A stretch of 45,370 bases of DNA, taken from contig CAYRFQ010000055.1 in the NCBI GenBank assembly GCA_964423615.1, positions 1-45,370 of the forward strand. The letters run 5' to 3'. This stretch comes from CAYRFQ01 sp964423615. GTDB taxonomy: Bacteria; Planctomycetota; Planctomycetia; Gemmatales; Gemmataceae. The notes beneath the pieces were generated by a model. The model saw only the letters and a program-made list of their open reading frames with translations, had not been told where the DNA came from and did no database searches. Made by a program: the position numbers and the translations under genes. Below are positions 36,558 to 43,751 of the stretch, one piece after another (position 1 is the first letter of the stretch; every line of letters begins with the position of its first letter).

Positions 36558-37421
36558 TTAATCCTGCACGACCGGATTTCGCAACACCCCTAGCTTCTCG
36601 ATTTCGATTTCAACAACGTCGCCACCTTTGAGAAAAACGGGAGGATTTCGAAAGACGCCAACGCCTGGCGGGGTCCCAGTAAAGATTAGATCACCTGGGT
36701 GAAGGGTCACAATTTGCGAGATGTATTCCAGCGTAGGCCCGACTCCGAAAATCAACTGTGAGGTGTTGCTGTCCTGCATGGTCTCACCGTTAAGTCTTAG
36801 CTGGATTGCGAGATTATGAGGATCGCCGACTTCGTCTGATGTAACAAGAATCGGCCCTGTGGGTCCAAAAGTATCGAACGTTTTGCCGGACATCCATTGT
36901 TTTCCAGGTTTGCGGAGTTGCCAATCACGTGCCGACACATCATGCCCGTTCATAAACCCGCCGACATACTCCATCGCCTCATTGGCCTTGATGTGCCGCC
37001 CGGATTTTCCGATGACGAGGACAAGCTCGGCCTCAAAATCGACCTCGTGGCTAACTGCGGGTAAGTGGATTGCGGCCTCATGGCCGACTAACGCTGTGGG
37101 GTATTTGCTGAACAAAATTGGTTCGCTTGGTGGCTCGATACCTTGCTCAGCGGCATGGTCTTTGTAATTTAATCCAATGCACATAATCTTCTGAGGATTG
37201 AGAATTGGGGGAAGATATTTCGTCCCAGCCACTGGAAGTTTGACGGCGTTTGATTGGTCGACGACTTCACCGATTGTTGTCAATAAATCTGGACCACCTT
37301 CCAAGATGGTTTTGACGCAATTGGGTATGGCAGCGTCAGTTGCGTTCAGATCGATGAAATCATCACCTTTTTGGACCACAGCTCTGGGGCCGTTGGCTGC
37401 TTGGATTGTGGCAAATCGCAT
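36558..37421 (-). CDS. Fumarylacetoacetate hydrolase (FAH) family protein
   Basis: The 287-aa protein matches the FAHD/ureidoglycolate-lyase-like branch: an N-terminal MRFATIQ segment, KIMCIGLNYKDHAAE near 79-91, metal ligands Glu130 and Glu132 in HEVDFEAELVLVIGKSGR, Asp161 in MNGHDVSARDWQ, and FTGTPPGVGVF. Members cleave C-C bonds of beta-diketo acids or act as oxaloacetate decarboxylases, with Mg2+ or Mn2+. GAGAGGA lies just upstream of the ATG. The exact substrate cannot be called, and no aromatic-degradation genes adjoin it. A 6-bp hairpin (36541-36558) overlaps the stop codon. Confidence 0.9.
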   Translation of the reverse strand: MRFATIQAANGPRAVVQKGDDFIDLNATDAAIPNCVKTILEGGPDLLTTIGEVVDQSNAVKLPVAGTKYLPPILNPQKIMCIGLNYKDHAAEQGIEPPSEPILFSKYPTALVGHEAAIHLPAVSHEVDFEAELVLVIGKSGRHIKANEAMEYVGGFMNGHDVSARDWQLRKPGKQWMSGKTFDTFGPTGPILVTSDEVGDPHNLAIQLRLNGETMQDSNTSQLIFGVGPTLEYISQIVTLHPGDLIFTGTPPGVGVFRNPPVFLKGGDVVEIEIEKLGVLRNPVVQD

Positions 37422-37510
37422 GGGAAAGTCCTCTCTCGAGCGAACCAGTTTCTTCGCATTGTGTCTGACCTAGTGAAATGTGCTGGCTTCCCTCAAAGTA
37501 AAAGTGGGGG

Positions 37511-37538
37511 TTGCCAACCTCAGGGTCTAGTCTATATA
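37511..37538 (+). promoter_or_regulatory. Promoter of tRNA-Asn
   Basis: TTGCCA (37511-37516) and TATATA (37533-37538), with a 16-bp spacer, sit 41 bp before the tRNA gene. They match a sigma-70-type promoter reasonably well. Confidence 0.5.
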
Positions 37539-37578
37539 TTTGGGATATGACAATAACGGAAATTCACCGTTTCTCGAT

Positions 37579-37651
37579 TCCCCGATAGCTCAATCGGTAG
37601 AGCGTCCGACTGTTAATCGGCAGGTTGCTGGTTCGAGTCCAGCTCGGGGAG
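37579..37651 (+). tRNA. tRNA-Asn (anticodon GTT)
   Basis: A complete 73-nt cloverleaf is present. The acceptor stem TCCCCGA pairs with TCGGGGA (37644-37650), the D arm is GCTC...GAGC, the anticodon loop is CTGTTAA with GTT at 37612-37614, and the T arm is GCTGG-TTCGAGT-CCAGC. The lowest anticodon-stem pair is a T-C mismatch. CCA is not encoded. An integrase gene lies just downstream and reads toward it, so the 3' end is a likely phage or island attachment site. Confidence 0.95.
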
Positions 37652-37788
37652 CTTTCCAACACATCTCATTCTGTTTCAGATCATCCCAAATCCTTTCACA
37701 CCAACACCTTTTGAATTACTGCTTTTGGTGGCTTTGCCTCAAGTCCGTGTCAGACCATCCCTCATTATCTCCAGTGAGACCAAATTTT

Positions 37789-37810
37789 GGTGCAAGCTAC
37801 GGTGCAAGCT
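37789..37810. repeat. GGTGCAAGCT direct repeat near the integrase end
   Basis: The 10-mer GGTGCAAGCT appears at 37789-37798 and 37801-37810 (12-bp period), just beyond the integrase stop codon and 138 bp from the tRNA. Short direct repeats next to an attachment site may be integrase arm-binding sites. Confidence 0.4.
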
Positions 37811-37822
37811 TTGAGTAGCAGC

Positions 37823-39166
37823 TCACTCGACCAAGAGGGATGGCATGCCCTCAATCGCTTGGCTCAATTCTTCTAGCCCAGCTTTGCCGTAGCGCTCCAT
37901 TGTCAGCCGTGGATCGGCGTGCCGGGCGAGTTGCATGGCCATCTTTGGCGAAACTCCGCTTGCATCAATGAGAGCGACGAACGAATGACGCAAAGAGTGG
38001 AAGTCAGCATAGAGCGGGCCGTTTGGCCCATCGATGACGTAGTGGATGCTACAGGAGTCGAGTTCGATGCGAAGCATGTCGGACCCTCGGTCGGGCCATT
38101 TGCCAGGCCACACAGGTTTTTCTTTGGGCCTTCCCAACAGGTACGCAGTGAGAACCTTGGCGGCCTGAAGGGGGATGGGTTGTACGGCAAAGTTTTTGTT
38201 CTTCGTCAACGCTGCCGGCATGATGACGTGCGGACTTGATCCATCGAGGGAAAACGAAGACGGCTTGAGGGAAGCAATTTCACTAGCTCGCAATCCTGAA
38301 TAAATGGCGGTCAAGTAAACATGATGGCGGTCGACACCAGTGAGCCCTCGAAACGTTCGTTCGCTACGGAGTGCGGCAGCCAAGACGTCTTTCAGCTGGT
38401 ACCGAGACAGTGTCTGGCGATCGTGGCGGCGATCCTTACGTTCGTTCAGGGGCTTAACGTGAGCGAGCGGATTGTCTGGAATTCGTCTGTTCCTCACCAA
38501 CCAGTTGCAGAAGGAATTGAACGCTGTCAGGTTGCAGTTCGAAGCTCGCGGCCCGATTCCCCGCGACGTGATTGCCAATAGTTGCTCAAGGCATTCTCGA
38601 GAGTATCGCCTCGCCTTCCCATTGCCTTGTGTCAGGTGTTCTAACCGATGACGCAAGATGAGCGGAGGAATAGACCGAGGACCGATCCCCAAGATTTCGG
38701 AGAGCTCCGAACGTTGGAACCAATCTCTTGGTGGGATCGATGAGATGCTGCTCCCTTCGCGCAACTCAGCAAGGAACACTTCGACCGAGTGGGCGTCGAT
38801 GTCGGTCAACATCTTGAAGCCGCAACCTTGGATGATCCTCTCGACCATCTGGACGGTCCGTTTAACATGCTTGTCGGTGTTGTCCTTTGCTGCCATGTTC
38901 TTCCGGAAATCTTCAACGTGTTCGGCGATCGGCTTGACCGTCTGTCCGGCGAACGGATCATGAATTCCTGCCTTTTGGAGTTCGACCTTTCGCACAATCT
39001 CATTGAGCATCTGTTGGGCCGCAGTCTTGTTCACCGACAGCACAACACGTCGTCGATTGCCTTTTGCGTCGAAGTATTGACCGTACCATTTCTTGGCTTG
39101 CTTCTTGACCTTCTCGCCCGTCTTGGGGTCGATGGCCGTGTAATACCTGCGAATAAGGGACGCCAT
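37823..39166 (-). CDS. Tyrosine recombinase / integrase with inserted HTH-like segment
   Basis: The 447-aa protein has the full catalytic set: Arg293 (SGLRASEI), Lys near 322, His390 and Arg393 (HSLRHSF), His416 (ARHADP) and Tyr426 (MERYGKAG). The N-terminal about 70 residues (MASLIRRYYTAIDPKTGEKV, WYGQYFDAKGNRRR) resemble an arm-type DNA-binding domain. Within the core-binding region, about 145-205 (FQRSELSEILGIG, then GNGKARRYSRECLEQLLA) looks like a MerR/excisionase-type winged helix. The ribosome site GGAAAGGAAG lies upstream of the ATG. It probably integrates its element at the neighbouring tRNA-Asn. Confidence 0.92.
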   Translation of the reverse strand: MASLIRRYYTAIDPKTGEKVKKQAKKWYGQYFDAKGNRRRVVLSVNKTAAQQMLNEIVRKVELQKAGIHDPFAGQTVKPIAEHVEDFRKNMAAKDNTDKHVKRTVQMVERIIQGCGFKMLTDIDAHSVEVFLAELREGSSISSIPPRDWFQRSELSEILGIGPRSIPPLILRHRLEHLTQGNGKARRYSRECLEQLLAITSRGIGPRASNCNLTAFNSFCNWLVRNRRIPDNPLAHVKPLNERKDRRHDRQTLSRYQLKDVLAAALRSERTFRGLTGVDRHHVYLTAIYSGLRASEIASLKPSSFSLDGSSPHVIMPAALTKNKNFAVQPIPLQAAKVLTAYLLGRPKEKPVWPGKWPDRGSDMLRIELDSCSIHYVIDGPNGPLYADFHSLRHSFVALIDASGVSPKMAMQLARHADPRLTMERYGKAGLEELSQAIEGMPSLLVE

Positions 39167-39252
39167 TGTGGGACTTCCTTTCCATGTGTGAGTGGGGAAC
39201 AGTCAACCAAGTGAGTTTGGCTGTTGTACCGACGGAAAGGAGGAATGTCGAG
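39101..39252. repeat. Integrase-start repeat, copy 1
   Basis: This 152-bp segment covers the first codons of the integrase and about 85 bp upstream. It aligns without gaps to 40691-40842 (offset 1590), at roughly 75% identity by eye. The last 22 bp (GACGGAAAGGAGGAATGTCG and 2 more) are identical. A diverged third partial copy lies at 41056-41107. Confidence 0.8.
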
Positions 39253-39258
39253 ACTTTT

Positions 39259-39324
39259 TCATCCATGCTTGCCGGTTTCGGGGTCGACGTAGAATGTGAT
39301 TTTCTGCTTGCGAATCGAGGCCAT
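39259..39324 (-). CDS. Mini-ORF resembling an integrase N-terminus (21 aa)
   Basis: ATG at 39324 with GGAAGGAA 9 nt upstream opens MASIRKQKITFYVDPETGKHG and ends at TGA 39259. It matches the integrase start in MAS-IR, a YxxDPxTG motif and the same leader (GGAAGGAA, then about 8 nt). It is either a short leader peptide or a scar of an earlier integrase gene. Confidence 0.5.
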   Translation of the reverse strand: MASIRKQKITFYVDPETGKHG

Positions 39325-39480
39325 CGTGGGGATTCCTTCCGGCCAAGTAGGATTGGGAGCGACGTCGGAACCTGTTGTATGCAATCGGCAACTTGACGTC
39401 GAGTGGGCTTGTTGGGTCTCGTCGCCAACATTCCACACCAGGCCGTTCCAACACGGCTTGAAATCTGCCTTGTGTTCTGT

Positions 39481-40608
39481 CTAAGAAGCTACGGCAGGGC
39501 TACACTCAGCCAAGAGGAGTGGCGGGAACAAGAAAGGAATAAGGAAATCGGTCTCGTCTTGGAGGAAGTCGGTCATGCCAAGTCTCGGTTCTCCCAGGTG
39601 CGAATATTGGCGGCGGAGGATCTCGCCCACTGTCAACCAACCAAGGACAGCCGGTCGTGGGATTACGCGAACTGCAACGTTCTGCTCTGGGCTCGCCTCG
39701 TTCCAAACGCCGAGAGACGCAGGCGGGAGATGCTTCGGCCCGGTCGATGCGGATTCGACGTTCCGCGGGAAAACAATAATTGCGGAATCAAAGTCGTCTG
39801 GGATGCTCTCAAGGCTCTGCAACTTCCGGCGCAGGTCGTTAGCCTGGCCTCGCCCGTAGCCAAGGAGAAAACCGACCGCACACCAATGTATTTGCCAATC
39901 CCTTTCCCACCGACACAGGAGAAAGCGTCCGTAGTTGCTCGGTTCTGGCTCAAGCCAAACGGCAGTTGTGAGGGTCCAGCCATGACTCTTGATCGACAAA
40001 TTCGTGATCCAACCCAAGATGCTGCGGAGGATATCGTTGGTGAGCCCGCTCATGTTTGGAGTTATCTCTTGCTCGAGCTGTTCTCGGAGGATTTTCCACG
40101 TCAATGCCGGAGGCGGCAGTTCATTCGTCCGTTCGTCCTTGGTTGGATTGTTGCCTTGCGGCTTTTCTTTGTTTTCTCCGCCTTCTGTCGGGTCGTCTTT
40201 GGAGAGTCGTCGAATGAGTTCGTGAACGAACTTGTTCTTTCGCAACAGACTCCCGGACAAGTCCCATACCTCGCCCTTGGCCCTGGCGAGCATCAAGACC
40301 GTCGCAACACAGCTCCCGCGGCGATTCATCGCTTCAGCCAACCGAGCCTTGAGTTCTTGGTCCGTGAAGCGTCTACGAATAACCAGAGTGCGAAGGCCGA
40401 TCAAGGCTCCAGCCAGGATAACCAGGCAGGCACCAGCGGCAATTGTCTTTGCCTGGGAAGCTGTGGCTAACACGATGAGTCCCACCGCCAGCCAGAAGAC
40501 ATCTACTCCGGTCAGGGATGGCCTGGCCGATTGAACTTGGGCGTTCGCCCAACGAAGATCGTGGAGATGCTCCAGAAGCAAGTTGTCGACGGGGTGGAAT
40601 GCAGACAT
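39481..40608 (-). CDS. Hypothetical membrane protein carried between the integrase-start repeats
   Basis: The 375-aa product has two closely spaced TM helices (about 34-51 and 54-76), then a large soluble part with a Lys/Asp/Glu/Asn-rich linker (about 137-164), a WTLTTAVWLEPEPSNYGRFLLCRWERDWQIHWCAVGFLLGYGRG segment, and a hydrophobic C-terminus (FLIPFLFPPLLLAE). ATG 40608 has GAGG upstream; the frame is open to 40800 but that part overlaps the repeat and looks non-coding. I recognise no family. A long plus-strand frame over the same DNA is less protein-like. It may be cargo of the integrative element. Confidence 0.65.
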   Translation of the reverse strand: MSAFHPVDNLLLEHLHDLRWANAQVQSARPSLTGVDVFWLAVGLIVLATASQAKTIAAGACLVILAGALIGLRTLVIRRRFTDQELKARLAEAMNRRGSCVATVLMLARAKGEVWDLSGSLLRKNKFVHELIRRLSKDDPTEGGENKEKPQGNNPTKDERTNELPPPALTWKILREQLEQEITPNMSGLTNDILRSILGWITNLSIKSHGWTLTTAVWLEPEPSNYGRFLLCRWERDWQIHWCAVGFLLGYGRGQANDLRRKLQSLESIPDDFDSAIIVFPRNVESASTGPKHLPPASLGVWNEASPEQNVAVRVIPRPAVLGWLTVGEILRRQYSHLGEPRLGMTDFLQDETDFLIPFLFPPLLLAECSPAVAS

Positions 40609-40684
40609 TCGGAAGCCTCGGGGCGAGCAAGTGTTTTGGCGACTACCAAAACTGTAGCTTGCCAACGAGCGAAACACAACCAAC

Positions 40685-40756
40685 CTATCCCTTGTTGACC
40701 TTCTCGCCGGTCTTCTTGTCGGTGGTCGTGTAAAACCTACGGATGAGCGAAGCCAT
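40685..40756 (-). pseudogene. Truncated copy of the integrase N-terminus (23 aa)
   Basis: ATG 40756 opens MASLIRRFYTTTDKKTGEKVNKG and then TAG. Its first 20 residues match the integrase (MASLIRRYYTAIDPKTGEKV) with five changes, and the ribosome site GGAAAGGAA is at the same spacing. Similarity to the integrase gene ends after the KVNK codons. It is the coding part of the repeat at 40691-40842. Confidence 0.7.
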
Positions 40757-40842
40757 GCGGAGTTTCCTTTCCGGGTCGGTGGAGATGAACCGTCAACCAA
40801 GGGAGTTGGGACGTTGTGCCGACGGAAAGGAGGAATGTCGAG
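40691..40842. repeat. Integrase-start repeat, copy 2
   Basis: This is the second copy of the 152-bp repeat, same orientation, 1590 bp from the first. Copies 1 and 2 bracket the membrane-protein gene and the 21-aa mini-ORF. Confidence 0.8.
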
Positions 40843-41030
40843 GGCAATACGAGGGTCGTGTTGTCCAGTTTGGACCGGTGACGGAAGAAAGGAAATCTAG
40901 CTGGATGTACGAGGAAGTAGGGGTCGGTGCGAATACAACTGTGGACAATTGGTCAATTCTGGCACCTGATTCAAAACCGCGTCCCCCTGTGGTTTGGTTT
41001 GGAGTAAATTAGCACTTAGAGTACAGGTTG

Positions 41031-41044
41031 GCGCAACGTTGCGC
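41031..41044. repeat. Palindrome GCGCAACGTTGCGC, copy 1
   Basis: This perfect 14-bp palindrome lies within a longer similar segment (about 41021-41058). The same palindrome and flank recur at 41302-41315 (see there). Confidence 0.75.
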
Positions 41045-41055
41045 AAAGCCGTAGG

Positions 41056-41107
41056 AGTCAAACAAACGAGTTGGGATTTTGTGCTGACGGAGCGGGGAGC
41101 GTCAGCG
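41056..41107. repeat. Diverged third copy of the integrase-upstream repeat
   Basis: The wording AGTCAAACAAACGAGTTGGG, then TTGTGCTGACGGA, matches the upstream half of the 152-bp repeat, with several changes. No integrase start codon or MAS-like sequence precedes it. Confidence 0.5.
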
Positions 41108-41301
41108 GCAATGGGGACGAGGTGATGTTGTACTAATTATCGGGATGGCGAAAAAATAGTAACCAAGTCGGATGCGCGAGGAGTTAGGGTTGTTTCGAAT
41201 GCAAAACCGTGGCTTTTCGACGCAATTCATAGCAGGAGCAAAATCTCCGACTGAGAACCAGACTCGTTCGGTTGGAATGTCATCGTCGCGCGTACCAGTT
41301 C

Positions 41302-41315
41302 GCGCAACGTTGCGC
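41302..41315. repeat. Palindrome GCGCAACGTTGCGC, copy 2, before the zinc/UVR gene
   Basis: This is the second identical 14-bp palindrome, 271 bp from the first, with conserved flanks (GTACxxGTT before, AAGCYGTAGGA after). It ends 19 bp before the ATG of the zinc-ribbon/UVR gene, so it may be an operator for that gene. Confidence 0.75.
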
Positions 41316-41334
41316 CAAGCTGTAGGATACCATC

Positions 41335-41904
41335 ATGAGGAAGTGTAAAAATTGCAAATCGAAGTTGGAAGGCAAACGGCGATCGTATTGCTCGGACGAA
41401 TGCGCTCGGGATGGTCACAACAAAAAGCGGCAAAGCAAGAAGCCGCGAGCACGCAAATGTCGCCGTTGTAGAGCAAAGTTTCACCCGAAGCGGAAAGGGC
41501 ATTTAGTCTGCTCGGCGGCTTGCCGACAGGCTGAGGTTCGCGACCGGGCTGCTCGCCGGTCCCCGCATAGTTTTGTGACCGCACTGCTTCGTTCGGATAT
41601 GCGAACCATGTGTCCTGACATTGCGGACAAAGCGTTTTCCGCAAAGGAACACGCAGACGCAGACGCCGCGGAGCGAGCTGAAACCCGGCGACAACGCGAT
41701 GAATTTCTCCGAGGCAGTGGGCTCGATCCGAAATCCTCCAGAAGCCACGGGCAGAGCGACCAAAAAATGAAAATGGAGGCGGAGATTGAGAGACTGACGG
41801 TGCAAAAGAGCCAAGCAATTCGAGAGGAGAGGTTTGAAGAAGCTGCACGCCTGCGGGACCGCATTACAAAAATCCGCCAAGAGTTTCTTCTCGAGTCCGA
41901 GTAA
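41335..41904 (+). CDS. Double zinc-ribbon protein with C-terminal UVR motif
   Basis: The 189-aa basic protein has two zinc modules, Cys4/Cys7/Cys19/Cys23 (C-x2-C-x11-C-x3-C) and Cys42/Cys45/Cys59/Cys63 (C-x2-C-x13-C-x3-C), then a helical middle. The C-terminal UVR-type helix pair (about 147-185) has KSQAIREERFEEAARLRDRITKIRQEF. UVR motifs occur in UvrB, UvrC, ClpC and McsA; McsA also combines zinc fingers with UVR. No mcsB, clpC or uvr gene is adjacent, so a solitary role in DNA or protein quality control is speculation. AGGA lies 8 nt before the ATG; the palindrome above may regulate it. Confidence 0.72.
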   Translation: MRKCKNCKSKLEGKRRSYCSDECARDGHNKKRQSKKPRARKCRRCRAKFHPKRKGHLVCSAACRQAEVRDRAARRSPHSFVTALLRSDMRTMCPDIADKAFSAKEHADADAAERAETRRQRDEFLRGSGLDPKSSRSHGQSDQKMKMEAEIERLTVQKSQAIREERFEEAARLRDRITKIRQEFLLESE

Positions 41905-42347
41905 TCCCTGAGTTGGCCTTGCAGGCGTTCTCGGCCAAAAAGAACCAACTCGTCGGAGTTGAGAAAGGAAGGCCCTGAAAGATACACCAGTGTCTACGAC
42001 TGCCCAGATGCAAAGAGACTTGATCGCTTGTAAAGACGGATCAAGAATTCAAATTTGGAGCAAGGTCTCGAAAGTTCCCACCTACAAGGCGGTTTTCTTG
42101 CAGGCTCGGGGCTGGTTTTCTTCCAGTTCCGGTTCGCCAGTGTGGTTGACTGGGTTCGTGTAGTAATCGCGGGTCTGGCTCGGACTGATAATTGAGGTTA
42201 TGTTGAATTATCACAGCTGCCTTCTGTACGGAAAAAAGGTGCAGCGAGAGAACCCGCTTCTCAAATGTTTAAACTGCTGAGGGCAGTGAGGCTACTGTGC
42301 CTTAATAATCTAGAGGCCAAGGCACAGAAGCGGAGTGTCACGTTGTA
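41905..42347. other. Intergenic region with no recognised gene
   Basis: These 443 bp separate the zinc/UVR gene from the small membrane protein gene (minus). Short frames exist but none has a ribosome site with a protein-like reading. No RNA gene or strong repeat is seen. Confidence 0.3.
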
Positions 42348-42713
42348 TCAAGCCTTTAGTTCGGTTCGTCCACACACAACAAAGGACACCGAGAAACTCA
42401 CAATCAGTAGACCCAAACCTACCGTGACTGGTCCTCGAAGAGAACGCCACACATCAACCTGTTCTGCTGGCTGTTGGAGTTCGGCGATTTGTCCTTCGGC
42501 TTTTTTATTGGCTTGTGCTGGCTTGCCCACAACCACGACAACGTTGTCCATATCCAGGCCAGCAGGTTTCCTATCGCCTTGAGCAGGTGCGGCGACAACA
42601 CCAACGACGTGGTTCACTCCGTGGCCGTAATCAATCAGTCCGACGACCACCAAGACAACGCCCAAAGCAGTCGCTGGACACCAAATCCGTAGCCGCCATC
42701 CAATCAGTGTCAT
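42348..42713 (-). CDS. Small two-TM membrane protein
   Basis: The 121-aa product has an N-terminal TM segment (about 12-28, ATALGVVLVVVGLIDYG), a middle stretch rich in Ala/Lys/Gln (about 40-85) and a C-terminal TM (about 95-114, PVTVGLGLLIVSFSVSFVV). GAGGA lies 9 nt before the ATG. It is divergent from the HTH/ECF genes, with the GTTGCA palindromes between them, and so could share their control. No family is recognised. Confidence 0.5.
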   Translation of the reverse strand: MTLIGWRLRIWCPATALGVVLVVVGLIDYGHGVNHVVGVVAAPAQGDRKPAGLDMDNVVVVVGKPAQANKKAEGQIAELQQPAEQVDVWRSLRGPVTVGLGLLIVSFSVSFVVCGRTELKA

Positions 42714-42848
42714 CTCTTTTTCCTCTTTGGTTTACGAACGGTCTGACGACAACCAAGTCACCGTCGCCAAATCCTGTCCGCGGACACTGATATATTTCGA
42801 TGATCCAGCTCCAAACGCCACGTCTTTTTGTGAAACGAGGCCCACCTT

Positions 42849-42903
42849 GTTGCACGCCTGCAACCATCCAGTGCTTCGAAAAAACGTGTTGCACGCCTGC
42901 AAC
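42849..42903. promoter_or_regulatory. Pair of GTTGCA-N4-TGCAAC operator-like palindromes
   Basis: GTTGCACGCCTGCAAC occurs at 42849-42864 and identically at 42888-42903, 39 bp apart centre to centre. Each is a 6-4-6 inverted repeat. They lie in the divergent region between the small membrane protein gene and the HTH/ECF operon, the expected place for binding by the HTH protein itself. Confidence 0.6.
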
Positions 42904-42943
42904 AATCTTGGATGGTCCAGGGCGGTTATGTAGACGTTTTCTG

Positions 42944-42966
42944 GTATCGTAAACTTAACGCGATAC
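42944..42966. promoter_or_regulatory. GTATCG-N11-CGATAC inverted repeat
   Basis: A 6-bp perfect inverted repeat with an 11-bp spacer that includes TAAACTTAA. It lies between the GTTGCA palindromes and the HTH start at 43005 and may overlap the promoter. Confidence 0.35.
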
Positions 42967-43004
42967 GAGTCACTGAACGCATCATTTCTCGCCAAAAACA
43001 CGTG

Positions 43005-43751
43005 ATGAAGAAGGTGGTTTCTGAAATGCCTCAACTCATAGTGAAAGCCCATCCGCTTCCCGACCAAGAGCTCTTCGACGGATTCGTGCAGCTTGGTTGG
43101 GAATGGCGTGAAGCAGAAAACTTCGGTGAAAAATTCAAGAAGGACGTGTGGTCCTTCTTTCTAAAAAGTCTGGTTCAGTCTTTCTGGCGCCCCATGCGTA
43201 AATCAATGGCTGAGCAAGGGTGCCATCTCCAAGAAGCTGGAAAAAGAGCTGGCATTAATCGGAGTACGCTTAGTCGTTGGAGCAAAGAAGAGCACACCCC
43301 GGAATTCTACAATGTTTGTCTAATATTCGCACGCAACGACTTGGACCTAAATAAGGTGCAGTTCCCTGTCGGACATGAAGCGTTTCGAGAAGCACTTTTC
43401 AAGACGCTAAAGCTCATTGCGGCAAAAATCCAAAAGTCACCCCAAACTCGGCAAAACACCCCCGAGTTGTTCACGGCAGAACACTGGGAATGCCTCTGGC
43501 ACATTCTCCAGAGCCAACCTATTCTTAACGCTCTTCGCGGTAACTCGACTGACGAATCTTCGCATCTGAACGCATTTCAAGAAACCCTGGGTAAGGAATT
43601 CACAAAAATCACCGAGAAACTCTCTGTGCGTTTTCCAAATGGGCAAATCCAGACCATTTCTGACGTCAAACTAACTGTGTCAGCCTGGTTAATCCCACTG
43701 GTACTCTTTTACACTGTGGTCCCCTACGAAATGAAAGGGGAAGGAATATGA
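43005..43751 (+). CDS. HTH-containing putative regulator, first gene of an overlapping pair
   Basis: The 248-aa protein has a helix-turn-helix at about 65-97 (SMAEQGCHLQEAGKRAGINRSTLSRWSKEEHTPEFY), a helical remainder, and a hydrophobic C-terminal stretch (about 225-240, SAWLIPLVLFYTVVP). ATG 43005 is preferred; ATG 42912 is in frame but starts at the edge of the palindromes and runs over the GTATCG repeat. Its stop overlaps the start of the sigma gene by ATGA, which implies translational coupling. It may repress or tune the sigma factor or bind the upstream palindromes. I know of no named family. Confidence 0.65.
   Translation: MKKVVSEMPQLIVKAHPLPDQELFDGFVQLGWEWREAENFGEKFKKDVWSFFLKSLVQSFWRPMRKSMAEQGCHLQEAGKRAGINRSTLSRWSKEEHTPEFYNVCLIFARNDLDLNKVQFPVGHEAFREALFKTLKLIAAKIQKSPQTRQNTPELFTAEHWECLWHILQSQPILNALRGNSTDESSHLNAFQETLGKEFTKITEKLSVRFPNGQIQTISDVKLTVSAWLIPLVLFYTVVPYEMKGEGI

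Noticed and set aside
39403..40470. A 355-aa plus-strand frame opposite the two-TM cargo protein
   Set aside because: Composition is irregular, there is no ribosome site, and the minus-strand frame has TM segments and a better start.
42075..42190. Short minus-strand frame with YYTNPVNHTGEP, similar at first sight to the integrase start
   Set aside because: The likeness is limited to a few residues, with no MAS start and no GGAAGGAA leader.
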